NCBI GenBank assembly: GCA_029859385.1
Contig: JAOUDF010000045.1
Span: 1-14,231 of the forward strand
Reading direction: 5' to 3'
Length of the DNA: 14,231 nucleotides
Origin: Nitrospirota bacterium
GTDB lineage: Bacteria > Nitrospirota > JAOUDF01
Of this stretch, positions 1 to 5,926 are shown one piece after another. Below the pieces are notes generated by a model that had not been told where the DNA came from, did no database searches, and saw only the letters and a program-made list of their open reading frames with translations. The stretch's first letter is position 1; the number at the start of each line of letters is the position of its first letter. A program made the position numbers and the translations under genes.

Positions 1-1
1 A

Positions 2-754
2 TCGCTGCATTCAACTTCGCGACTATTTCTGGCGGATATTGGTCGACAAGTTTATGGCGTACTGAGACGAGATACAATCAAATCAACAGGCCCCCTTGCC
101 ATAACACGAGCAGATATTTACAAAGCTATCACAATGATAGATCAGGCACTAAATTCTTATTGGAGGCTCAATACACAGTCTATGGAAGAAACAACTTGGA
201 AAGAGTTCTTCATCCCGGCACCTCGGCCTGTTCTTAAACATACGATCGATAGGTTTTATACGTATCATTGCGGTAAAGCACTAGACACGCCGAGCAAGTG
301 GCAAAGATTCGATGCAGCACTGGAAAAACAACGGCAACTTATTGAAGCCGGAGATGCTACTCCTTCAATGACTTTTTGGGAGAGTATCTGCGATAAAGTA
401 CTACAGACTTATTATTATGATAAGACAACTAACATTGCCGCGCCGACTTATCTTGCATATTTTGATGCAAGAGATGTTTGGACGGGCTCAGTACGGACAA
501 CCATCAATGCCATTAAGGCTGAACAGCGTCATTCGAGCCGCATGACTACAGCATCTCACTATAGCTCATCTGGAAATATGAGCGCCTATACACCAGGTAG
601 CTTGCCTTATCAATCGACCGAGGCTGACCCTACTGACGAACAGACGCTCTTTTTAACTGTGCCCCCGCATGAAAAAGAGAAAATTAAGTCCGAAAACTAT
701 ATGCTCGACTTAGAGCGCCACCTAGAAGAAGCGACACGTAATGTAGAGCGGTAG
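2..754 (+). CDS. Hypothetical protein, C-terminal part (5' end outside window)
   Basis: I do not recognise this protein. The frame is open from base 2 to the TAG at 752-754, giving at least 250 residues. The first ATG (134) has no Shine-Dalgarno sequence in front of it and the 44 codons before it are free of stops, so the gene most likely starts upstream of the window. The visible part is polar, with no membrane segment or signal peptide. It has an aromatic-rich middle (YYYDK near the centre), a Ser/Thr/Tyr-rich stretch that looks disordered, and a charged C-terminal helix ending in EEATRNVER. Codons are clearly more AT-rich than those of the leu genes, which suggests acquired DNA. It is followed by repeat debris rather than by a co-oriented gene. 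Confidence 0.55.
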   Translation, partial: SLHSTSRLFLADIGRQVYGVLRRDTIKSTGPLAITRADIYKAITMIDQALNSYWRLNTQSMEETTWKEFFIPAPRPVLKHTIDRFYTYHCGKALDTPSKWQRFDAALEKQRQLIEAGDATPSMTFWESICDKVLQTYYYDKTTNIAAPTYLAYFDARDVWTGSVRTTINAIKAEQRHSSRMTTASHYSSSGNMSAYTPGSLPYQSTEADPTDEQTLFLTVPPHEKEKIKSENYMLDLERHLEEATRNVER

Positions 755-802
755 AGTAAGGAAAGCCCTTGCTTTGTTAAATTGGGACACCGTCTCCGTG
801 CC

Positions 803-1001
803 GTCCATGAAATTGTAACTTTCTACTCCCTCCCCTGCCATAGCTATATACTCCCTGTCCACGCCCTTTAAGCCCCCTCCAAAAATCCCCCTTGATATTT
901 CTGTACGATTCACGAATCTCGGGGACGTTCATCAAATTATAAGTTTCTACTCAGGGATCAACTCTGGGGACGCCCCTGAAATTATAACTTTCTCTTCTGG
1001 G
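803..1001. repeat. Three degenerate copies of a GAAATTATAACTTTCT repeat
   Basis: Three related units lie at about 803-827, 921-952 and 967-1001. Each carries the core AAATT(A/G)TAA(C/G)TTTCT, and the last two are preceded by GGGGACG. Spacing is irregular and the copies differ by several bases, so this is not a CRISPR array. Similar GGGGAC...AAATTATAACTTTCT strings are, from memory, left around decayed REP-associated (Y1) transposase loci, but no transposase remnant can be read here. The gap 755-1034 holds nothing else recognisable apart from the direct-repeat copy at 859-912. Confidence 0.45.
859..912 (+). repeat. Direct repeat, copy 1 (bracket of nucleotidyltransferase module)
   Basis: This ~50-nt sequence begins CCACGCCCTTTAAGCCCC and runs through AAAAATCCCCCTTG and ATTTCTGTACG. 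It recurs in the same orientation at 1699-1750 with only a few substitutions and a 2-nt indel. The pair encloses the 63-aa gene and the nucleotidyltransferase. The pyrimidine-rich core resembles common dispersed intergenic repeats. Confidence 0.6.
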
Positions 1002-1034
1002 TCGGGATGGTGTCACAGGACGTGATACCTCAGG

Positions 1035-1481
1035 TTAGTTCTCGCCGAGAGCTTCCACGTCGGCCAGGTCTTTCATCCGTCCAATCGCCCGCTTGTTGGC
1101 GATAAGCTGCTGGCGGCCGATAAAGCTAACGGGGATATCGCCGTACTTTCCTTCGGTTCGTTCCTTAAAAGCCTCTTCCCATGACACGCCGGTGATCGAT
1201 GTAATGATATCAACTCGTACCGGCGGCACCCCGAGTTGAACGACCTGGTCCGGTTTTTGGAAGTCGCCGGCCGACAGATCCATCGAACCGAATCCGAAAG
1301 CTTTGAGGGCTACCATTATGCGCCGAGAGTTCTCTGGATCGGGCCGGACAAGAATATCCATATCTCCGGTGAAGCGAGGTACGCCGTGAAAGGCCAGTGC
1401 ATACCCGCCTACGACAAGATATTCAACCTTTTGTTCGTTGAACAGTGCGAGCAACTCTCTGAAGTCTGGCTGAATTTCCAT
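1035..1481 (-). CDS. Minimal nucleotidyltransferase (MNT/AbiEii-like fold)
   Basis: This is a small protein of the DNA polymerase beta nucleotidyltransferase superfamily that would transfer a nucleotide to an unknown target. Starting at the ATG at 1481 it has 148 residues. Gly25-Gly26 of the VVGGYALAFHG loop, Asp40 and Asp42 in GDMDIL, and the third acidic residue Asp91 in VRVDIIT are all present, so it looks catalytically intact. The C-terminal KDLADVEAL is typical of the short stand-alone relatives. The start at 1481 gives the family-like MEIQPDF N-terminus and has a GGCAGG-type ribosome site just upstream. An earlier ATG at 1511 is possible. The start lies inside the upstream 63-aa gene (59-nt overlap), so the two are probably translated together. 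Such proteins occur as halves of toxin-antitoxin or abortive-infection pairs, but the role here is inference. Confidence 0.75.
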   Translation of the reverse strand: MEIQPDFRELLALFNEQKVEYLVVGGYALAFHGVPRFTGDMDILVRPDPENSRRIMVALKAFGFGSMDLSAGDFQKPDQVVQLGVPPVRVDIITSITGVSWEEAFKERTEGKYGDIPVSFIGRQQLIANKRAIGRMKDLADVEALGEN

Positions 1482-1614
1482 GAACCTGCCTTCGCAGATA
1501 TTCCACCGCATCCAGCCGCTCCTCGGGTGATTTGCCGAGCCAGTAGGCCAGGTCTTCCGCGGCGGCTGAAGAACGCTTGAGGGTGGATTTGTTTACTGTC
1601 TTTCGAATGGTCAT
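1423..1614 (-). CDS. 63-aa partner protein upstream of the nucleotidyltransferase
   Basis: A small basic protein whose central part, LAYWLGKSPEERLDAVEYLR, followed by RQVHGNSARLQRVAR, matches from memory a small conserved family often found directly before stand-alone nucleotidyltransferases. It is predicted to be helical, with no membrane segment. The ATG at 1614 is preceded by a GGGGCG stretch and, further up, by a clear promoter on this strand. Its 3' end overlaps the next gene by 59 nt, which supports a coupled two-gene module. It could be the antitoxin or the substrate of the nucleotidyltransferase. No DNA-binding motif is evident to settle this. Confidence 0.6.
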   Translation of the reverse strand: MTIRKTVNKSTLKRSSAAAEDLAYWLGKSPEERLDAVEYLRRQVHGNSARLQRVARTVQRTKG

Positions 1615-1647
1615 ATCGCCCCGTGTCGCTTGTTTGTCTATGGGAGG

Positions 1648-1675
1648 AGTATAACGAAAAGATACGTACGGTCAA
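1648..1675 (-). promoter_or_regulatory. Sigma-70-type promoter of the nucleotidyltransferase module
   Basis: On the minus strand, TTGACC (1675-1670) is followed after 16 bp by TATACT (1653-1648). Transcription would start near 1641, about 27 nt before the 63-aa gene. Both boxes match the consensus at five of six positions. Confidence 0.6.
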
Positions 1676-1698
1676 GCAGTCTCTCACCGGCGCTTGCC

Positions 1699-1750
1699 CC
1701 ACGCCCTTTAAGCCCCCCAAAAATCCCCCTTGCTATTTCTGTACGGATCA
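1699..1750 (+). repeat. Direct repeat, copy 2
   Basis: Second copy of the sequence at 859-912, in the same orientation (CCACGCCCTTTAAGCCCC, AAAAATCCCCCTTG, ATTTCTGTACGG). Its right end supplies the -35 region and the left half-site of the palindrome in front of the peroxidase gene. Confidence 0.6.
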
Positions 1751-1759
1751 GTACAGTAT
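1730..1759 (+). promoter_or_regulatory. Putative promoter with an operator-like palindrome before the peroxidase gene
   Basis: TTGCTA (1730-1735) and CAGTAT (1754-1759) are separated by 18 bp and could be -35 and -10 boxes. The perfect inverted repeat CTGTAC-GGATCA-GTACAG occupies 1739-1756, between and overlapping them, where a repressor would block polymerase. The regulator is unknown. The peroxidase ATG is at 1785, with AGGAG at 1771-1775. Confidence 0.4.
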
Positions 1760-1784
1760 CCCCTGAACACAGGAGTCATGTGCT

Positions 1785-2711
1785 ATGCGGCTCGCTCTGG
1801 CAGCCATTATCATTTGCATATCTACAGTCTCGGCGTGGGCGGGCGAACCGATCGAGCCGATTCCGCGCACTGTTGCCTACGACGCAAAGAAGGCCCAGCT
1901 GGGGAAGCAGCTCTTCTTCGACGTAAACCTTTCCAGCGACCGGATTGTCTCGTGCGCGTCGTGTCACGACCCCTACAGCAGCGGCGGGTATAAAGGCTTC
2001 TTCCTGGGCGAGCACCGGAAGAAGCGGGTAAAGGACGCCACGGTGCTCAACGCGGCCTTTAACTTCCGCCAGTTCTGGAACGGCCGGGCGCGGGATCTTC
2101 AGGAGCACGCGGCGATGTCGTTTGAGATTCCGATCTCGATGGGCATGTCGAGGCAGGGCCTCGAAGAGCGGATGAACGCCGATGCGTCGTACAAGAAGTT
2201 GTTCCGCGAGGTCTACAAGCGAGACGGCATAAAGTTCGACGACGTGACCGACGCCATCGCCGAATTCGAAAAGGCGCTGTTTACGCCCGACTGCAAGTTC
2301 GACCGCTTCCTTCGCGGCGAGGTAAAGCTCGCCCAAAATGAGGAGGAGGGGTACCTGCTCTTCAAGCGACTGGGTTGCATCAACTGCCACAACGGGATGA
2401 ACGTGGGTGGCAACTCCTTTCAGCGGATCGGCGTGATTCACCCCTACGACTGGGACGAGAAGTTCCCCGACATCTACAAGTTGACGAAAGACCCCCGCGA
2501 CAAGAACCGGTTCAAGGTACCGTCGCTGCGGAACATTGAGCTGAATGGGCCTTATTTTCATGACAAGCGCTATGACAAGCTCGGAGACGCGGTGAAGAAG
2601 ATGGCCTATCACAACCTGGGCTACCACCTCAGTGACGACGAGGCGGCAAAGATTGTCGCCTTCCTCAAAACGCTGACGGGCAAGCGGCCCGCGATACTGG
2701 AGCAGAAATGA
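1785..2711 (+). CDS. Diheme cytochrome c peroxidase-family protein, periplasmic
   Basis: A 308-residue member of the bacterial diheme cytochrome c peroxidase (CcpA/MauG) family, whose classical members reduce periplasmic hydrogen peroxide with electrons from c-type cytochromes. Residues 1-19 are a signal peptide ending SAWA. Two heme-binding motifs are present, CASCH (57-61) and CINCH (198-202), in the usual two-domain layout. Family signatures seen are GKQLFFD (40-46), ATVLNAAFN and FWNGRA (85-102), and the C-terminal VPSLRN...GPYFHD. Met273 in KKMAYHNLG is the likely axial ligand of the C-terminal heme. Oddly, the conserved NPxEM segment reads IPISMG (115-120), so the glutamate important for peroxide turnover is replaced by serine. 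The protein may therefore be a sensor or an altered enzyme. Its stop overlaps the start of the kinase gene (ATGA), suggesting coupled translation and a joint role. Confidence 0.88.
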   Translation: MRLALAAIIICISTVSAWAGEPIEPIPRTVAYDAKKAQLGKQLFFDVNLSSDRIVSCASCHDPYSSGGYKGFFLGEHRKKRVKDATVLNAAFNFRQFWNGRARDLQEHAAMSFEIPISMGMSRQGLEERMNADASYKKLFREVYKRDGIKFDDVTDAIAEFEKALFTPDCKFDRFLRGEVKLAQNEEEGYLLFKRLGCINCHNGMNVGGNSFQRIGVIHPYDWDEKFPDIYKLTKDPRDKNRFKVPSLRNIELNGPYFHDKRYDKLGDAVKKMAYHNLGYHLSDDEAAKIVAFLKTLTGKRPAILEQK

Positions 2712-4189
2712 AGCTGTCGCACAGGATAACGATTGCGGTGATTGCGGCGATCATCATCGGGGCGTTGTTTCTCTATACGCGCAAACTGACCGGCGACGTG
2801 CTTTCGTCGCATACGATGATCTCGGAAAAGATCAGTCGGATCGACACCCTCGACCGTGCACTGGACGACGAAATCCTGCGGAGCGGCTTTCTCCTTTACC
2901 ACAACTACGATGCAATCAATGACGTGCTTAAGGATATCTACCAACAGCTGGCCGAGATATCGGGGCTGGCGGCGCTGAAGGATTGTCCGAAAACGCTGGC
3001 GCTTTTGAAAGAGTATGAAAAGGAGACGACGGAAAAAGAGAAGCAGATCCGCGTCTTCCAGACGGTAAATTCCCCCATCAAGAACTCGGCGATGTACATC
3101 CCCCGGCTTGAGTTGAAGTTCCGTGAAGAGGTGAAGTTCGCCGACGATAACTACCTGCGTCAACTGGCTTCCATCACTTCGACGATATTTCTCGCGCGGA
3201 ACAGCCTGGACACCGGGTTTGTGGATGAGATCAAAAAGCAGACGGAGCTGTTGCGATGCTACAAGTTCAAGGACAAGGCGAAGCAGGACTTTAACGAGGC
3301 GTTCATCGCCCATGCCAATGTCTTTGGCGAGTTCTTTCCCGCCTATTCCGAGAGCATGTCCGGTATTCTCAACTCCGGCTCCAAGAAGACCCTTCAGCAG
3401 ACCATGAAGGTCTTTTCCGAGGAGGAGCGCGGACAGGGGTTGCGGCGGCTCAACATGCTGTCGCTGGTGCTGCTGGCGGCCTTCTGGGCATCGGTGGCGC
3501 TGATTATCGTATATGTCGTACAGGCGGACAAGCAGCGCCGGGCGCGGCTCGAAGCCGACAAGAGGCACTTCGCGGAGAAGGAAAAGATGCTCAAGGAGCT
3601 GCACGACGGCCTGGGCGGAAGCCTGAGCAACGCGGCCATGCTGGTGGACATGGTGCGGCGTGAGACCAATCCTGAGAAGAGCGCCGCCCAGTTGAATCAT
3701 CTGAAGAACATCACTGCCGACGGGCTGGCGGAGCTGCGGGAGATTATCTGGTCGCTGGATGGCGAGGAGTCAACCCTGGGGAGCACCGTGGCCCATGTGC
3801 AGGAAAAGGTGCTGGGTCGGATGGAGATGGGTGAGATCGACTGCAAGCTGGAGGTGTCGCTGGATAACGAGCATACCTCGGTCTCGCCGATGGTACGGCT
3901 TAATATCGTGCGGATCATAAAGGAGTCGCTGACCAATGTGATGAAGCACGCAGCCGCGAGCAACGTGCATGTCTCGGTCGTGGAAAAGCGGGGACGGCTT
4001 ACGCTGGGGATACGCGACAACGGCAAGGGTTTCGATCCCGCCGCTTTGCGGGGAGAGATGAAAACCGGCTACGGCATGCGGAACATGCGGAAGCGTTGCG
4101 AAGAGATGGGTGCTGAGCTTGCGATAGATTCGGCGCCGTCGAAGGGGACGGAGATCAAGGTCTCCATGGAGCTTCCGGCTACGGGTTGA
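2708..4189 (+). CDS. Membrane sensor histidine kinase, NarX/DegS-type (HPK7)
   Basis: A 493-residue kinase. Transmembrane helix 1 is at about 6-24 and helix 2 at about 251-273, leaving a ~225-residue periplasmic helical sensor. The N-terminal LDRALDDEILRSG followed by NYDAINDVL, and later FQTVNSPIKNSA, resemble the DAHL ligand-binding domain (recognised from memory). A short charged linker leads to the HisKA_3 helix ELHDGLGGSLSNA with phospho-acceptor His299. The HATPase domain follows, with N-box Asn410 (KESLTNVMKHA), DNGKGFD at 437-443 and GYGMRNM near 452. Translation is coupled to the peroxidase gene by a 4-nt ATGA overlap, so the sensor may monitor heme, redox state or a ligand linked to that protein. 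Its last 11 nt overlap the end of the convergent response regulator, its probable partner. Confidence 0.92.
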   Translation: MKLSHRITIAVIAAIIIGALFLYTRKLTGDVLSSHTMISEKISRIDTLDRALDDEILRSGFLLYHNYDAINDVLKDIYQQLAEISGLAALKDCPKTLALLKEYEKETTEKEKQIRVFQTVNSPIKNSAMYIPRLELKFREEVKFADDNYLRQLASITSTIFLARNSLDTGFVDEIKKQTELLRCYKFKDKAKQDFNEAFIAHANVFGEFFPAYSESMSGILNSGSKKTLQQTMKVFSEEERGQGLRRLNMLSLVLLAAFWASVALIIVYVVQADKQRRARLEADKRHFAEKEKMLKELHDGLGGSLSNAAMLVDMVRRETNPEKSAAQLNHLKNITADGLAELREIIWSLDGEESTLGSTVAHVQEKVLGRMEMGEIDCKLEVSLDNEHTSVSPMVRLNIVRIIKESLTNVMKHAAASNVHVSVVEKRGRLTLGIRDNGKGFDPAALRGEMKTGYGMRNMRKRCEEMGAELAIDSAPSKGTEIKVSMELPATG

Positions 4190-4835
4190 TGGCCTTTGCC
4201 ACGGCCTCACCCCGGGAATTGACCTGCATCTTTTCGTAGATCTTCCGGATGTGGTTGTTGACGGTGTGCACGCTTATGCAGAGATCGTCGGCGATCTTCT
4301 TGTAGGAATCGCCATTGATGAGCCCCTTTAAAATCTCCTCTTCCCGGTCGGAGAGCCCGAACCGCCCCGCTGGCGCTGCTTTGCTGTCGGCTCCCGCCGA
4401 AATTTCTCCCGCGCCCTGGTCCTGAAACTCCCGCAATACCTTTCGCGCCACCTTCCCGGTCAGGAACGACCCGCCCTTTTTGACTTCCAGCAATGCACTG
4501 ATGATCTCTTCTCTCGACGATGCCTTCAGCAGGTAGCCCGACGCCCCCGCCTTTATGGCCTCCATGATGTTGCCGCAGTCCTCGAACACCGTCTGCATGA
4601 CGATCTCCAGCTGGGGATACGACTCCTTGAGCCGCCGCGTCACCTCGATCCCCGAGATGTTGGGAAGGCCAATATCCATGAGGATCACGTCGGGAAGAGG
4701 CAGGGTGGGGATGGTCGCCAGGGCCTCCTCGCCGGAGTTGTAGATGGCGGTGACTTTAAGCTCCTCGCTTTCGAGGTAGTCTTTCAGCAGGCGACTGGCG
4801 GTGGTGTTGTCTTCGACAATGGCGATGTGAAGCAT
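4179..4835 (-). CDS. Response regulator, NarL/FixJ family (LuxR-type HTH)
   Basis: A 218-residue DNA-binding response regulator. The receiver domain (1-~120) has the acidic pocket Glu8-Asp9, phospho-acceptor Asp54 in LMDIGLP, Thr82 and Lys104 (YLLKAS). A ~25-residue Ala/Gly/Ser linker leads to the C-terminal LuxR-type helix-turn-helix: LSDREEEILKGLINGDSYKK, then IADDLCISVHTVNNHIRKIY. NarL-type regulators normally pair with HisKA_3 kinases, so the adjacent kinase is the natural partner even though the genes point at each other and overlap by 11 nt. The ATG at 4835 is preceded by AGAGGA at a normal distance. The promoter must lie in 4836-5190, shared divergently with the 22-aa repeat protein gene. 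Confidence 0.93.
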   Translation of the reverse strand: MLHIAIVEDNTTASRLLKDYLESEELKVTAIYNSGEEALATIPTLPLPDVILMDIGLPNISGIEVTRRLKESYPQLEIVMQTVFEDCGNIMEAIKAGASGYLLKASSREEIISALLEVKKGGSFLTGKVARKVLREFQDQGAGEISAGADSKAAPAGRFGLSDREEEILKGLINGDSYKKIADDLCISVHTVNNHIRKIYEKMQVNSRGEAVAKAINP

Positions 4836-4876
4836 CGGGCGTTTCCTCTGGTATCGTTTCTGAGCGCCTTAAAGTC

Positions 4877-4955
4877 GTCACACCGGTGGAAACCGGTGTC
4901 CAGGAGGTGCTGATCCATTTCAGAAAGACTGGATTCCGGCTTTCGCCGGAATGAC
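4877..4955 (+). repeat. REP-type composite element, copy 1
   Basis: Two 27-nt hairpin units face each other. The left unit at 4877-4903 starts GTCACACCGG and ends GGTGTCCAG. The right unit at 4929-4955 starts CTGGATTCCGG and ends CCGGAATGAC. A 25-nt spacer lies between them. Each unit is itself a small hairpin (CCGG...CCGG). The same layout recurs at 5785-5862 and, inverted and expanded, at 13392-13544. Confidence 0.85.
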
Positions 4956-5178
4956 AATCTACTGCAATTGTATACCGCTTTCACCCTTTGACTGTCCATG
5001 ACTAATTTTCACTATAGAAAATGACCTCTTCCAGTCATTGTCGATGGACAGCCGCGCTGTTATCTTCTGATCATCGAAGGGGCCGAGTTTACAAAACGGA
5101 TCAGGAGGGAGGTGAACCAGCAGAGCGCAGGACAGGGTTGGCGGGAACCAGAACATTAACCGAATAACTTGATCAAAC
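4956..5178. promoter_or_regulatory. Structured divergent intergenic region between regulator and repeat-protein genes
   Basis: No gene is seen here. At 4992-5051, CTGTCCAT (4992-4999) is the exact reverse complement of ATGGACAG (5044-5051). Inside it lie ATTTTC-N6-GAAAAT (5005-5022) and AATGAC-N8-GTCATT (5020-5039). These nested inverted repeats could be binding sites for the neighbouring response regulator or could fold in a leader RNA. Further on, 5099-5119 is an imperfect duplicate (16 of 21 identical) of 5171-5191, which carries the ribosome-binding site of the repeat protein. The upstream copy lacks a start codon. No confident promoter boxes were found. Confidence 0.4.
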
Positions 5179-5190
5179 AGGAGGTAAACC

Positions 5191-5685
5191 ATGAAGAAAA
5201 TCTATTCCATACTGCTTGCCGGAGTGATGACGGTGGGGATTACTGCGGTGGGCCAGGCCGGAGAATATCGCAACATGATGGACCTGGCGAAGTTCGAGGC
5301 GGCCCTTGGCGACCAGGCAAGCTACGGAACGTACAGAAACATTATCGACCGTGAGTCCTTCGAGCTGGCCCTTACCGACCAGATGGAGTGGGGCGTCTAT
5401 AAGAACATCATTGACCGGGAGCACTTCATTGCGAGCCTGGCTGACGACACGGACTTCGGCGCATACAGGAACCTGACTACCCGTGAGGCCTTCATGCTTG
5501 CCCTTGGCGACCAGTCCCGAAAAGGAACGTATGAGAGCGAGCGTATAGAGCAACTGCTGGCGTTTCACGGGCCCGAAGGTGTCGCCGACAGGGATATGAT
5601 CGTAAGCGGCAGGTGGATTGGCCCCTTTGAGCTGTTGCCCGGAAAGACCGTGTACCACGCAGCTGATTCTTTCGGACTGTTGTAA
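5191..5685 (+). CDS. Secreted protein with four 22-residue tandem repeats
   Basis: A 164-residue protein of no family I recognise. Residues 1-23 are a signal peptide (KK, hydrophobic core, ending GQA). Next come four contiguous 22-residue repeats at 24-45, 46-67, 68-89 and 90-111, with consensus G-x-Y-(R/K)-N-(I/M)-(I/M)-D-R-E-x-F-x-x-A-L-x-D-Q. A fifth repeat begins GTY at 112 and diverges. The C-terminal ~50 residues (GPEGVADRDMIVSGRWIGPF and on) are unique. It has no cysteines, so heme or disulfide roles are unlikely. Each repeat could form a short helix after an extended GxYRN strand. A strong AGGAGGT at 5179-5185 sets the start. It is divergent from the response regulator, its most plausible controller, and is followed by a T-run. 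Confidence 0.88.
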   Translation: MKKIYSILLAGVMTVGITAVGQAGEYRNMMDLAKFEAALGDQASYGTYRNIIDRESFELALTDQMEWGVYKNIIDREHFIASLADDTDFGAYRNLTTREAFMLALGDQSRKGTYESERIEQLLAFHGPEGVADRDMIVSGRWIGPFELLPGKTVYHAADSFGLL

Positions 5686-5691
5686 TTGACA

Positions 5692-5716
5692 GGGGTTGGC
5701 CCATGCTCTTTTTTTT
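5692..5716 (+). terminator. Weak possible terminator after the repeat-protein gene
   Basis: A short GGG-TTGG-CCC stem is followed a few bases later by eight consecutive T (5709-5716). The stem is very weak, so this is only a candidate. Confidence 0.25.
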
Positions 5717-5718
5717 GT

Positions 5719-5755
5719 GGCGGTGCTGTACTGTATCGTACAGTACAGCACCGCC
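5719..5755. repeat. Perfect 17-bp inverted repeat with 3-nt loop
   Basis: The arm GGCGGTGCTGTACTGTA (5719-5735) is exactly complementary to 5739-5755 around the loop TCG. It is not a standard terminator, because a T-run precedes rather than follows it on the plus strand and an A-run follows it on the minus strand. CTGTAC and GTACAG half-sites inside it also occur in the palindrome before the peroxidase gene. Confidence 0.8.
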
Positions 5756-5784
5756 GGAGAATCATGATAGCGTCGTAAAAAGCC

Positions 5785-5862
5785 GTCACACCGGCGAAAG
5801 CCGGTGTCCAGTGGGTGTCTGATCATTTTAAACGGCTGGATTCCGGCTTTCGCCGGAATGAC
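5785..5862 (+). repeat. REP-type composite element, copy 2
   Basis: Units at 5785-5811 (GTCACACCGGCGAAAGCCGG then TGTCCAG) and 5836-5862 (CTGGATTCCGG to CCGGAATGAC) face each other with a 24-nt spacer. This is the same family and orientation as copy 1 at 4877-4955, so the two copies bracket the 22-aa repeat gene as direct copies. Confidence 0.85.
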
Positions 5863-5926
5863 CGTACTACGTTGTCCCTGATTATTGTGATGCCATAAAT
5901 AACAGAACTTGTGGAAGGAGAAAACA

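Noticed and set aside
134..136. ATG at 134 as the true start of the first gene
   Set aside because: There is no ribosome site and the frame stays open to the window edge, so the start is probably outside.
1409..1720. 103-aa minus-strand frame over the 63-aa gene
   Set aside because: It is in another frame, runs through the promoter and direct repeat, and lacks family-like sequence. The 63-aa frame has the recognisable motif.
2621..3700. 359-aa open frame on the minus strand opposite the kinase
   Set aside because: It is a shadow of the well-supported histidine kinase; its translation shows no recognisable domain.
5719..5755. Intrinsic terminator
   Set aside because: No T-run follows the stem on either strand.
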